Origin: Sinorhizobium sp. B11
GTDB taxonomy: Bacteria; Pseudomonadota; Alphaproteobacteria; Rhizobiales; Rhizobiaceae
Direction: 5' to 3'
Assembly: GCA_039725955.1 (NCBI GenBank)
Contig: CP091033.1
Span: forward strand, 434,001 to 498,000
DNA length: 64,000 nt
Shown here: in pieces, positions 9,959 through 17,976 of the stretch
Numbering within the stretch: the stretch's first letter is position 1
How the letters are laid out: each line of letters starts with the position of its first letter
Program-made: the position numbers and the translations under genes
Notes under the pieces: generated by a model
Told to the model about the DNA's origin: nothing
Database searches by the model: none
The model's input: the letters and a program-made list of their open reading frames with translations, nothing else

Positions 9959-11197
9959 TTATTGGCCGCTGTCGATGATGGACTGCATCTCGGACTGGGC
10001 GTTCGAGAATGCGCCATCGACGTCGTCACCGAAGATTGCTGCGTTGGTGAAGGTCGCCCAAGGTCCGTTGGCGCTGTTGATCAGATCATTGAACTGCAGC
10101 GTGTAGGGTGTCTTGGCCACAGCGATTGCCTTCAGGCCCACCTGCATGCGGGGGTCGAGCCCGGCAAGCACCTGGTCGGCAATATCGCCGCGTGTCGGCA
10201 GGCTGCCGTATTTCGCCAGGACTTTCTGGCCGTCCATCGAATAGATGTATTCGAGGAATTCCTTGACCGCATCGATCTTCTTCGTGCCTTTGGTGATGAC
10301 GAAATTGTCGCCGCCGGCAAAGGACGAAGTCTTGCCGTCGACGCTGGGGATCAATGTCACGCCGAAGTTGATATCCGGATACTTGGTGACCAGCGTACCG
10401 ATGGCAAAGGCGCCGAGGCTCTGTTGGCCGATCTTGCCGTTGGTAAAGCTCAGGAAGCTCGTACCATTGTCGCTTGCTGCACTTGCCGGAACGAGATCCT
10501 TTTTCACCATATCGCGATAGAAGCCGACCGCCTTGCGCATCTGTGGAGTATCGAGCGTCGCGGTCTTGCTATCCTCCGAAAGGATATCGGCGCCGGCACC
10601 CCAGACGAGTGGCGTGAAGGTGAAGATCATGCAGCCGCCACAGCCACCGCCCGAGAAGTAGAAGCCATAGGTATCGTCGCCGAGCTTGCGGATCTTTTCA
10701 GCGTTCGCCTCGATTTCCTCCCAGGTCGCGGGCGCCTTTTCGGGGTCAAGACCGGCCTTCTTGTAGAGGTCCTTGTTCCAGGCGAAGACAGAGGTTTCGA
10801 CTGAAAGCGGCAGGCCGTAGATCTTGTCCTGATAGGTGCCGAGCTTGACATGCGACGGCGACAGCGAATTGAAATAGGGCAGGCTCTTGGCCCAGTCCGT
10901 CAGGTCTTCGAGCTGACCTGCCGCGGCAAAGGCCGGTGTGTAGATCAGGTCCATCGACAGGGCATCGGGCGCCTGGCCGCCGGCGATTGCCGTTGCATAT
11001 TTCTGCACCAGTTCGCCGAAGGGCACTTCGGTGGTGACGACCTTGTTTTCATGGCTCGCATTATAGGACTCGACGACCTTGTTGAAGGCATCGCCGATAC
11101 CGGTGCGGACCCACATTTCGATCTTTTCGGCAGCAGAAGCTGTCGAAACCAGGCAGAGTGTGGCAAGGCTGGTTGCCACCAATAGACGCTTCATCAT
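9959..11197 (-). CDS. ABC transporter extracellular solute-binding protein (family 1, CUT1)
   Basis: A 412-aa periplasmic protein with a clear Sec signal peptide (MMKRLLVATSLATLCLVSTASA, then AEKIEMWV). The body shows the family-1 pattern: KIEMWVRTGIGDAF, YTPAFAAAGQLEDLTDW and an internal TKKIDAVKEFLEY segment. The start is placed at the ATG pair (11197/11194) because GGAGG lies 6 bases before it; the longer upstream frame is not used. It is the first transporter gene, 40 bp downstream of lacI on the same strand. The ligand is probably an arabinose-containing oligosaccharide, from the GH127 in the operon. Confidence 0.95.
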   Translation of the reverse strand: MMKRLLVATSLATLCLVSTASAAEKIEMWVRTGIGDAFNKVVESYNASHENKVVTTEVPFGELVQKYATAIAGGQAPDALSMDLIYTPAFAAAGQLEDLTDWAKSLPYFNSLSPSHVKLGTYQDKIYGLPLSVETSVFAWNKDLYKKAGLDPEKAPATWEEIEANAEKIRKLGDDTYGFYFSGGGCGGCMIFTFTPLVWGAGADILSEDSKTATLDTPQMRKAVGFYRDMVKKDLVPASAASDNGTSFLSFTNGKIGQQSLGAFAIGTLVTKYPDINFGVTLIPSVDGKTSSFAGGDNFVITKGTKKIDAVKEFLEYIYSMDGQKVLAKYGSLPTRGDIADQVLAGLDPRMQVGLKAIAVAKTPYTLQFNDLINSANGPWATFTNAAIFGDDVDGAFSNAQSEMQSIIDSGQ

Positions 11198-11237
11198 GGC
11201 TCTCCTCCCAATAAGGCGCGTCTCCTTCGCGCCGTTG

Positions 11238-12263
11238 CTATATTCCGAGGGTGTCTCCCCCGCATGACTGCCGCACGACGAGACGGCACGGCAGTTTCCT
11301 GATGCCAGGCTCCACCGGACGTCCCTCCGCAAGCGCCAGAACCGTCAATCCGGCCTGCCGCCCCAGTTCCTTCAATTCCATATCGACCGTCGTCAGCGGC
11401 GGGCGCGTCTGGCCGGCGACAATCTCCCAGTTGTCGAAGCCGACGACCGAAACATCCTGCGGCACCCGGATGCCGCGCTCGCGCAGCGCATCGATGACGC
11501 CGCGCGCAATCTGGTCGTTGCCGCAGAAGATGCCGTCGGGCTTTTCGCCGCTGCCGCTCCACAATCTTGCGACGGCTTCGTGGCCCCAGCTTTCCGACCA
11601 TGCTCCAAACAGAACCGGCCGCTCCTCTCCCGCAACCTTACGATAGGCATCGGCACGCTCACGCACCGAAAAGAAATTCTCAGGTCCGGTGACATGCACG
11701 ATCCGCTTGCGCCCGAGCTTTGCCAGCCATTCGATGGCAAGCCGCGCGCCCTGCGCATCATCAGAACTGAACGTCACGGTTCCCGGCGCTCCCTCCGTGA
11801 AGGCGTAGACGACGGGCACGTTCAAATTCGACAGGTCGATCGGCAGCCGTCTGTCCAGACGCTTTCCGGTGGCGATAATGCCGTCGACCTGTTTGTCGAG
11901 CATCGCCTCCACATGAATCTGACCAAGTGCCGGATCCTCCTCGATCGCGCACAGGAAAACCGAAACGCCGTGATCAACGAGAGCATCCGATATGCCGGCC
12001 ATGACCGGCAGGGTAAAGCGACCATAGGTATCGTTGGTAAGAAGCCCGATCGTGAAGCTGCGCTTGCTGAGCAGCCCTCTCGCCAAAGCGTTCGGTCTGT
12101 ATCCGATCTCTGCCGCTATGCGCTTGACCCGCTCGCGCGTTTCCAGTCCCATCCGGCCTGTATCGTTGAGTGCCTTCGATGCCGTCGAGATGCTGATTCC
12201 AGCTGCCGCCGCGACGTCATGAATGGTAATCCGGCCTCTTTTTTCTCCTGTTGTCTCCAGCAA
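11238..12263 (-). CDS. LacI-family transcriptional repressor of the GH127/ABC operon
   Basis: A 341-aa protein. The N-terminal LacI HTH (ITIHDVAAAAGISISTASKALND, residues about 12-34) and hinge helix (PNALARGLLSKRS) are followed by a periplasmic-binding-protein-like sensor domain. It is the first gene of the minus-strand operon lacI - binding protein - permeases - GH127 - ATPase. An 18-bp perfect palindrome lies 22 bp upstream of its start over the promoter, so it very likely represses its own operon and is released by the imported sugar. Confidence 0.95.
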   Translation of the reverse strand: MLETTGEKRGRITIHDVAAAAGISISTASKALNDTGRMGLETRERVKRIAAEIGYRPNALARGLLSKRSFTIGLLTNDTYGRFTLPVMAGISDALVDHGVSVFLCAIEEDPALGQIHVEAMLDKQVDGIIATGKRLDRRLPIDLSNLNVPVVYAFTEGAPGTVTFSSDDAQGARLAIEWLAKLGRKRIVHVTGPENFFSVRERADAYRKVAGEERPVLFGAWSESWGHEAVARLWSGSGEKPDGIFCGNDQIARGVIDALRERGIRVPQDVSVVGFDNWEIVAGQTRPPLTTVDMELKELGRQAGLTVLALAEGRPVEPGIRKLPCRLVVRQSCGGDTLGI

Positions 12264-12284
12264 CCCCTCCCATCGAGCTTGCGA

Positions 12285-12302
12285 TGAGAAAAGCTTTTCT
12301 CA
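12285..12302. promoter_or_regulatory. LacI-type operator, perfect 18-bp palindrome
   Basis: TGAGAAAAGCTTTTCTCA is a perfect palindrome 22 bp upstream of the lacI start. Length, symmetry and AAGCTT centre suit a LacI-family dimer. It overlaps the -10 position of the promoter below, the classic place for repression. A weaker related half-site (GGGAAAAGGTTTGC) follows at about 12318-12331. Confidence 0.7.
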
Positions 12303-12315
12303 ACAGACTTGTCAA
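12287..12315 (-). promoter_or_regulatory. Promoter of the lacI-GH127 operon
   Basis: On the minus strand TTGACA (12315-12310) is followed by a 17-bp spacer and then a weak -10 hexamer at 12292-12287, inside the operator. A consensus -35 with a poor -10 under a repressor is plausible; the start site is not known. Confidence 0.5.
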
Positions 12316-12447
12316 GTGGGAAAAGGTTTGCGCAATTGCTTTGATCTTGAGCGAAGTTGCAGAAGATCGACGTACGATGGCCGATGATGAGCCGGCTTTT
12401 GGTCGAAGCCTGGCGCTGCGGCCTTGTTAGTGTGCGAACGCAATCAC

Positions 12448-12801
12448 TTACAGATAGCCGACGTGGTCGCCGAACGGGACATCTTCATCCAGGTTGCCGC
12501 TGCCGATGCGCTCGCTCTCACCGGAAAGACGTTCTTCGTCCGGATCAGGGGCCTCGACATGGGGGTGGGTGGAATGATGGTCCAGATGCCGGCCCGCTGC
12601 CGGATCATCATCCGCATCGATACGGTCTTCGTCGCTGTCAGCGGAATGATGCTCGTCTTTTTTTCCACTGCCGGCGGTGATCTTTGCCTGTCGCTCGGCG
12701 ACCCAGGCATTGTCGGGTTCGGAGCCGATGGAGGTGCTGTGGTTTACGTGTGTGGCCGAGGAGGGTGCGGTGGGCGAGGTGGGCGCAATCTTTTCGACCA
12801 T
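12448..12801 (-). CDS. Hypothetical acidic, histidine-rich protein (117 aa)
   Basis: No family is recognised. The sequence is very hydrophilic and low in complexity, with many Asp/Glu/His (for example DEHHSADSDEDRIDADDD), and ends EDVPFGDHVGYL. No signal peptide or membrane segment is seen, so it is probably disordered. An AGGGA lies 6 bases before the ATG. It lies 38 bp downstream of the diguanylate cyclase on the same strand and may be cotranscribed. The frame is preferred over the antisense one because of the ribosome site and the soluble composition. Confidence 0.6.
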   Translation of the reverse strand: MVEKIAPTSPTAPSSATHVNHSTSIGSEPDNAWVAERQAKITAGSGKKDEHHSADSDEDRIDADDDPAAGRHLDHHSTHPHVEAPDPDEERLSGESERIGSGNLDEDVPFGDHVGYL

Positions 12802-12839
12802 TGGAATTCCCTGGCTTATGGCCCGACTGGCAGGCTTGT

Positions 12840-13787
12840 CTATGATTTCTGTCGCCCAAGCGGGTGCGCGTGGGGATCGATGCTGATCTGGTCGCGACCC
12901 CTCATCTTGGCCGCATAGAGCGCCAGGTCGGCCCTGCGATAGATATCATTGGCATAGTCTCCGCTCATGACACAGGCAATGCCTGCGGAAAAACTGTAGC
13001 GGAAGCTGAGTTGGTCGGCCAGCGGACGGGACTGTCTGACGGCAACCAGCATGCGATTGACGATTTCTGCCGCTTCCTCGGGAGCCGTGTTCGGAAGAAC
13101 CAGAACAAATTCCTCGCCGCCCACGCGGCCGAGAATATCGGTCTTGCGCACCATGCTCTGCAGAGTAGCGGCGAAATCCTTGAGAACGGCATCGCCCGCA
13201 GTATGGCCGAAGCGGTCATTGATATATTTGAAATTGTCGATGTCGAGAACTGCGAGGCAACCGACCTTCTCGGGCTGGTGCCCATAATTGCGCACCAGTT
13301 CCTCGAGCTTTGACATCACGAAACGTCTGCTCGGGATGCCTGTGAGCTCGTCGGTCTGGGCGGCCTTGATTGCGCTGTCGCGATCTTGCCGCAGCGTCCT
13401 CTGATCGGAGCGGATCGATGTCACGTCGCTCGCAATACACAGCATCCAGCCATTGGCCTGCATGGTTTCGGTCATCCATAACCAACGGCCATCATGAAGG
13501 TCGGTCTCAAAAGCGCGAAACCCGCTTTTTCCTCGGCGGGCAAGCGTTGACAACAGCCAGCTCTCAAAGTCGGTCGCGGCAATGATCGTTCCGCGGCGGG
13601 CGTGAAAGTTGCGCCGCATCAGCTCGGCCCAGAGGGGCTGTTCCTCTTCTGTGACAACCCAGGCATCGCGAAACGCGCGATTGGCAAAACGCAGCCGGTC
13701 GTCCTGGTCGTAGACCGCAACCATGACGCCCGCAACGTCCATCAGCTGCGCCATTTGCAACATTGCTTCCGTGTCAGCCAAGGTCAT
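12840..13787 (-). CDS. PAS-GGDEF diguanylate cyclase
   Basis: A soluble protein of about 315 aa: an N-terminal PAS-like sensor domain (about residues 15-120, with VAVYDQDDRLRFANRAF) and a C-terminal GGDEF domain. The active-site loop is GGEEF (about residues 223-227), so synthesis of cyclic-di-GMP from GTP is expected. An RKTD inhibitory I-site lies five residues before it, so product feedback is likely. The start at 13787 is favoured by a nearby GAGG; an upstream ATG at 13811 would add eight residues. No membrane segment is present, so the signal sensed is cytosolic. Confidence 0.93.
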   Translation of the reverse strand: MTLADTEAMLQMAQLMDVAGVMVAVYDQDDRLRFANRAFRDAWVVTEEEQPLWAELMRRNFHARRGTIIAATDFESWLLSTLARRGKSGFRAFETDLHDGRWLWMTETMQANGWMLCIASDVTSIRSDQRTLRQDRDSAIKAAQTDELTGIPSRRFVMSKLEELVRNYGHQPEKVGCLAVLDIDNFKYINDRFGHTAGDAVLKDFAATLQSMVRKTDILGRVGGEEFVLVLPNTAPEEAAEIVNRMLVAVRQSRPLADQLSFRYSFSAGIACVMSGDYANDIYRRADLALYAAKMRGRDQISIDPHAHPLGRQKS

Positions 13788-13917
13788 CATGCCCTCAGAA
13801 CAGATCATCATCAGCTTGCACTATCCGCCCCGCGTGAAGAAACAGTTAGCCGGTCTGCATATGCGCAGAGCGTTCTGACATCATCAACAGTTGCGGTGCA
13901 ATTCCTGCCAGGCTGCA

Positions 13918-13940
13918 ATTATTCCCACAAGTGGAATAAT
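13918..13940. promoter_or_regulatory. Candidate regulator site: ATTATTCC-N7-GGAATAAT
   Basis: Perfect 8-bp arms around a 7-bp centre, 100 bp upstream of the secreted hydrolase gene and in the divergent region with the GGDEF gene. It obeys the LysR T-N11-A pattern. The only nearby LysR gene (15065-15961) lies on the far side of the hydrolase, so assignment is uncertain. Confidence 0.4.
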
Positions 13941-14040
13941 ACCTTCCGCATTCTGCAGATTAACGGATTCCGGTGAATGGCTATTGTTGGTCCCAGGCCA
14001 GCAAGGGCTGTTGGCGAATTTGTCAAAACGGAGAACTGAG

Positions 14041-15012
14041 ATGAACAGACTGATCCTTTCCCTGATGCTGGCAACCGTCAGCTTTGCTCCCCTTTCCCAA
14101 GCCGTCGCCGCTCCTGCCAAGCAGGCTGCGATCACCGAGCAGGCGCCGGTGACCGTGCACTATCGTTCGGCCAAGATCGATGGCGTCAACATGTTCTATC
14201 GTGAAGCCGGTCCGTCTGATGGTCCGGTCGTCCTGCTTCTGCACGGCTTCCCGACATCCTCGCACATGTTCCGCAATCTCATTCCGCTGCTCGCGGATCG
14301 CTATCACGTCATCGCGCCTGACTATCCGGGCTTCGGTCAGAGTGATGCACCCGATCACACCAAGTTCGCTTACACTTTCGCCCATTACGCAGACATGGTC
14401 GATACGCTCATGAACGAACTCGGCGCCGAGAAATATGCCATGTATGTCATGGATTATGGCGCACCGGTCGGCTACCGTCTGGCTCTCAAGCATCCGGAAC
14501 GGGTGACCGGGCTGATCGTCCAGAACGGCAACGCCTATGAAGAAGGCCTGCGAGAGTTCTGGGATCCGATCAAGGCTTACTGGGCCGATGACTCCAAGGA
14601 AAAGCGCGAGGCCCTGTCCAACCTTGTGGTCCTCGAGACCACCAAGTTCCAGTACACGGACGGCGTCAAGGACCTCACCCGCATCAGCCCCGACAACTGG
14701 GTTCACGATCAGGCCCTGCTCGACCGTCCCGGCAACAAGGATATCCAGCTCGATCTCTTCCACGATTACGGCACGAATGTCCCGCTCTATCCGCAGTTTC
14801 AAGCCTTCTTCCGCGAACGCAAGCCGCCGACGCTGATCGTCTGGGGCAAGAACGACAAGATCTTCCCCGAAGACGGTGCACATCCTTACCTGCGTGATCT
14901 TCCGGACGCCGAAATGCATCTCCTCGACACCGGCCATTTTGCCCTCGAAGACAAGCTGGATGAAATGGCTCCGCTTATTCACGACTTCCTCGACCGCAAG
15001 GTCGCAAAGTAA
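14041..15012 (+). CDS. Exported alpha/beta hydrolase, haloalkane-dehalogenase-like
   Basis: A 323-aa protein with a Sec signal peptide ([24 protein letters not shown]). The fold motifs are [13 protein letters not shown] (oxyanion loop), [10 protein letters not shown] (nucleophile elbow carrying Asp rather than Ser), [10 protein letters not shown] and DTGHFALED (catalytic His). An Asp nucleophile places it with haloalkane dehalogenases and epoxide hydrolases rather than esterases. The start at 14041 follows a GGAG and gives the signal peptide. A strong terminator follows. Export is unusual for haloalkane dehalogenases; the natural substrate is unknown. Confidence 0.92.
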   Translation: MNRLILSLMLATVSFAPLSQAVAAPAKQAAITEQAPVTVHYRSAKIDGVNMFYREAGPSDGPVVLLLHGFPTSSHMFRNLIPLLADRYHVIAPDYPGFGQSDAPDHTKFAYTFAHYADMVDTLMNELGAEKYAMYVMDYGAPVGYRLALKHPERVTGLIVQNGNAYEEGLREFWDPIKAYWADDSKEKREALSNLVVLETTKFQYTDGVKDLTRISPDNWVHDQALLDRPGNKDIQLDLFHDYGTNVPLYPQFQAFFRERKPPTLIVWGKNDKIFPEDGAHPYLRDLPDAEMHLLDTGHFALEDKLDEMAPLIHDFLDRKVAK

Positions 15013-15029
15013 AAATCGCTTATACGAGA

Positions 15030-15059
15030 GCCCGCGCATTCAGGGATGAATGCGCGGGC
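15030..15059. terminator. Rho-independent terminator after the hydrolase, possibly bidirectional
   Basis: A 12-bp perfect stem (GCCCGCGCATTC / GAATGCGCGGGC) with a 6-nt loop, followed by CTTT. It lies between the convergent hydrolase and LysR genes, so it may stop both. Confidence 0.8.
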
Positions 15060-15064
15060 CTTTG

Positions 15065-15961
15065 CTAATTGAAGTGCCTGTTGGACCTCAGTTTTCCCAC
15101 CGCAAAATCGATGAAGCTCCGTACTTTTGCCGAAGCATGCCGGCCTTCCGGATGAACGACGTGGATCGGCAGGGCTTCCTCCTCGTAATCGGACAGGATC
15201 GTGCGCAGTTCACCTGACTCGAGCTGCGGTGCGATCTGATAGGACAGGACGCGCGTCAGGCCCCAGCCGGAGGCCGCCGCCGAGATGGCAGCTTCATTGG
15301 TGCTGCAGAAGAGGCGCGGATTGACCCGCACGGTCGACTTCTTCTGCACGCCGAAACGCCATTCGAGCGATGTCCATGCACTGGTCGATGCGATGATGCG
15401 ATGGCGCGACAGATCGCTTGGGCTCATCGGGACGCCGTGCTTTTCAAAATAGATGGGCGACCCGCAGATGACACGTCTCACCTGGCCGACACGTGTTGCG
15501 GTGAGGCCCGAGTCCGGCAGATGGCCGATTCGGATGGCCACATCGATGCCCTCATCCACCATGCTGACAACCCGGTCGACGAACAGGCCGCGACCGATGA
15601 CATCGGGGTAGAGATCGAGATATTCGGTCATCAGCGGCAGGACGAACATTGTCCCGAACATGGCCGAGGTCGTGACGGTGAGGGTGCCTGTCGGTTTGCC
15701 GTAGGCGCCGGCAGCGATGGCTTCCGCCTCCGAGAGATCGGCGAGAAGCCTTTGGCAGTCAGCAAAATACTGGGCACCGGCTTCCGTCAGTTTGACAGAT
15801 CGGGTCGTGCGCGTCAGGAGGCGTGTCCCAATGACGTCTTCCAGGGCGGACACGATGCGTGTGACTGCCGGCGGGCTCATGTGGAGTTGCCGTCCTGCAT
15901 CTGCAAAGCTCTCGGCCTCCGCCACCTTCACGAAGACCCTCATTGCCTGCCATCGATCCAT
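15065..15961 (-). CDS. LysR-family transcriptional regulator
   Basis: A 298-aa protein. It begins MDRWQAMRVFVKVAEAESF, with the HTH (LHMSPPAVTRIVSALEDVIGTRLLTRTTRSV) and the LysR effector domain. An upstream TTG (16000) would add 13 non-homologous residues; the ATG at 15961 matches the family start. It is convergent with the hydrolase. Proteins of this branch commonly regulate oxidoreductases or hydrolases nearby, but no target is proven. Confidence 0.94.
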   Translation of the reverse strand: MDRWQAMRVFVKVAEAESFADAGRQLHMSPPAVTRIVSALEDVIGTRLLTRTTRSVKLTEAGAQYFADCQRLLADLSEAEAIAAGAYGKPTGTLTVTTSAMFGTMFVLPLMTEYLDLYPDVIGRGLFVDRVVSMVDEGIDVAIRIGHLPDSGLTATRVGQVRRVICGSPIYFEKHGVPMSPSDLSRHRIIASTSAWTSLEWRFGVQKKSTVRVNPRLFCSTNEAAISAAASGWGLTRVLSYQIAPQLESGELRTILSDYEEEALPIHVVHPEGRHASAKVRSFIDFAVGKLRSNRHFN

Positions 15962-16069
15962 GCGCGCCACATTCTCGTGAAAATCTCGGTCCCGCACCAA
16001 GCTTTAAACGCTTTTATTCCGATCGCAATCTGTCGGTCCCATAGCGTCAAGCCGCTGAACGGCAATCTT

Positions 16070-16396
16070 TTATCTGGCGGGCGATAGGTCCAGTCTCCTG
16101 ATGAGGGCGGGCAGTTCCGATGCGATGTCCGGAACGCCGAAAGCCGTCAGTTGCCGACTCGCGACCATGCTTGCCTCGTCGTCGCCGGCTTCGATCGCCA
16201 GTGCGCATTTCACGGCGATATCGACAAGCAGGTCGAAGCTGCCTCCGCGTTTTGCAGCATCGATCTCCGCGCCGCTCAACGCCAGATGTTTCGCCTCCGC
16301 CTCCAGCAATCGGACAGCGTGGGGATCATGTCTCGCGTTTGCGATGGCCAGTTCGATTTGTACGCGCATCATCGGGGTTATGAGATCTTTACTCAC
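16070..16396 (-). CDS. Hypothetical helical protein (about 108 aa)
   Basis: No sure family. The predicted helices (HAVRLLEAEAKHLALSGAEIDAAKRGGSFDLLVDIAVKCALAI) faintly recall the AhpD/carboxymuconolactone-decarboxylase helical fold, but the CxxC active site is absent. The GTG at 16396 is preferred, because GGAG lies 6 bases upstream of it; the ATG at 16408 lacks a ribosome site. Upstream lies a 360-bp stretch without a gene. Confidence 0.55.
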   Translation of the reverse strand: MSKDLITPMMRVQIELAIANARHDPHAVRLLEAEAKHLALSGAEIDAAKRGGSFDLLVDIAVKCALAIEAGDDEASMVASRQLTAFGVPDIASELPALIRRLDLSPAR

Positions 16397-16612
16397 TTCA
16401 TTCTCCATAGGCTGCGAATAGCGGTCGTCTCTTCGCTCGCCGTTTCGAGCCTGTCGGCAAAGATGTCGGGTGACGCTTTGGCTGGTGGAGCGATCGCGAG
16501 CCGTTGGCCATTCGCAGACGGAACACCGTCGACGCATTGGTACACCTGGCCGCATTGGGCTTGAACAGGGGTTCTGCTGAAGACTTTCTTTCCAATAGCG
16601 AAACAATCGGAG

Positions 16613-16638
16613 AAAGCCGCTCCGCTGAGGCTTTTTTT
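16613..16638 (+). terminator. Orphan terminator-like hairpin with T7 tract
   Basis: AAAGCC / GGCTTT arms around a 10-nt loop, followed by T-rich sequence. It lies in the 360-bp gene-free stretch 16397-16756, and no plus-strand gene precedes it. It could end an unannotated small RNA starting within that stretch, or be chance. The rest of the stretch shows only a possible OYE promoter (TATAAA near 16720). Confidence 0.3.
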
Positions 16639-16756
16639 GCAAAAGCGGACCCACACCAAAGAACAGTTCCTGACACGCGGAGGCTCTGCTAACCGTCTTA
16701 AAACGCCGACAGAGTGCTATAAACCGAGACAACTGCATTCAGCTTCGAGGAACGCC

Positions 16757-17860
16757 ATGCCCCAACCCGTCCTGTTTTCTCCTTTCACCGTGCGCAGTCT
16801 TGAACTCGCCAACCGTATCGTGATCGCGCCCATGTGCCAGTACTCGGCCGTCGACGGTTGCATGACGGACTGGCATCTGATCCATCTTGGACAGTTGGCG
16901 CTTTCCGGTGCCGCACTTCTGACCATTGAGGCAACCGCTGTCGTTCCCGAAGGACGCATCACCTTTGCCGATGTCGGCCTTTATGATGACGCCTCCGAAG
17001 CCGCGATGGCCCGTACGTTCGAAAGCATCAGGAAATGGTCGGATATGCCAATTGCCGTGCAGTTGGCGCATGCCGGCCGCAAAGCCTCGACCGAGGTTCC
17101 CTGGAGAGGCGGCGGTCAGTTCGCGCCGACCGATCCGAACGGATGGCAGACCGAGGCACCTTCCGCCGTTGCCTTCAACCCGAACTACGTGCCGCCAACT
17201 GCGCTCGATCGCGATGGCATGAAGCGGGTCCGCGATGCCTTTGCCGCTGCCGCACGGCGGGCGGCGAAAATCGGCATTGATGCCGTTCAGATCCATGGCG
17301 CTCACGGCTATCTGTTGCACCAGTTCCTGTCGCCCTTGTCGAACCAGCGAACCGACGACTATGGCGGCTCGCTGGAAAACCGCGCCCGCTTTCCGCTGGA
17401 GGTTCTCGATGCCGTGAGGGATGCCTTTCCCTCCGATCGGCCGGTGACGATGCGCGTTTCCGCGACCGATTGGGTCCAAGGTGGTCTGGAGATTTCCGAG
17501 AGTGTGGAATTTGCCAGGATGCTCGAAGCACGGGGCTGTAACGCCATCCACGTATCGAGCGGCGGCCTGCATCCCTCCCAGGCGATCCCGATCAGCCCGA
17601 GCTACCAGGTGCCGCTCGCACGAGCAATCAAGAGTGCCGTCAAAATGCCGGTCATCGCCGTCGGCCTGATCACAGAGCCAACGCAGGCCGAGGCAATCGT
17701 GGCGACCGGGGATGCAGACCTCATCGCACTTGCGCGAGCCATCCTCTACGATCCTCGCTGGCCGTGGCATGCAGCCGCCGAGCTCGGCGGGCAGGTCAAG
17801 GCAGCCAATCAATATCTCCGCTGCCAGCCGCCGCAGCTCAAAAACCTGTTTGCGAAATAG
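16757..17860 (+). CDS. NADH:flavin oxidoreductase, old yellow enzyme (YqjM-like)
   Basis: A 367-aa FMN TIM-barrel. The N-terminus FSPFTVRSLELANRIVIAPMCQYSA carries the redox-tuning Cys (residue 27) typical of the YqjM/thermophilic-like OYE class. LAHAGRKAS and the HGAHGYLLHQFLSPLSNQRTDDYGG block supply substrate- and FMN-binding residues. It reduces activated C=C bonds of enals or enones, and likely acts in detoxification or oxidative stress. The start is set by the MPQPVLFSPF family start. The next gene, a flavin monooxygenase, starts 116 bp downstream on the same strand. Confidence 0.95.
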   Translation: MPQPVLFSPFTVRSLELANRIVIAPMCQYSAVDGCMTDWHLIHLGQLALSGAALLTIEATAVVPEGRITFADVGLYDDASEAAMARTFESIRKWSDMPIAVQLAHAGRKASTEVPWRGGGQFAPTDPNGWQTEAPSAVAFNPNYVPPTALDRDGMKRVRDAFAAAARRAAKIGIDAVQIHGAHGYLLHQFLSPLSNQRTDDYGGSLENRARFPLEVLDAVRDAFPSDRPVTMRVSATDWVQGGLEISESVEFARMLEARGCNAIHVSSGGLHPSQAIPISPSYQVPLARAIKSAVKMPVIAVGLITEPTQAEAIVATGDADLIALARAILYDPRWPWHAAAELGGQVKAANQYLRCQPPQLKNLFAK

Positions 17861-17976
17861 GACCGAGCGCAAATATCCGCGCGCGGAAAGCGCTGTCTGC
17901 GTGATCGTTCAGGCGGCTGTCTGACACCATGATAATGATGTACCCTTCGGCTACGTTAAATGGGCGGGAGGGGCTC

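Noticed and set aside
12424..12918. Plus-strand ORF (164 aa) with glycine/cysteine-rich part
   Set aside because: Lies opposite the acidic hypothetical protein and the end of the GGDEF gene; no ribosome site.
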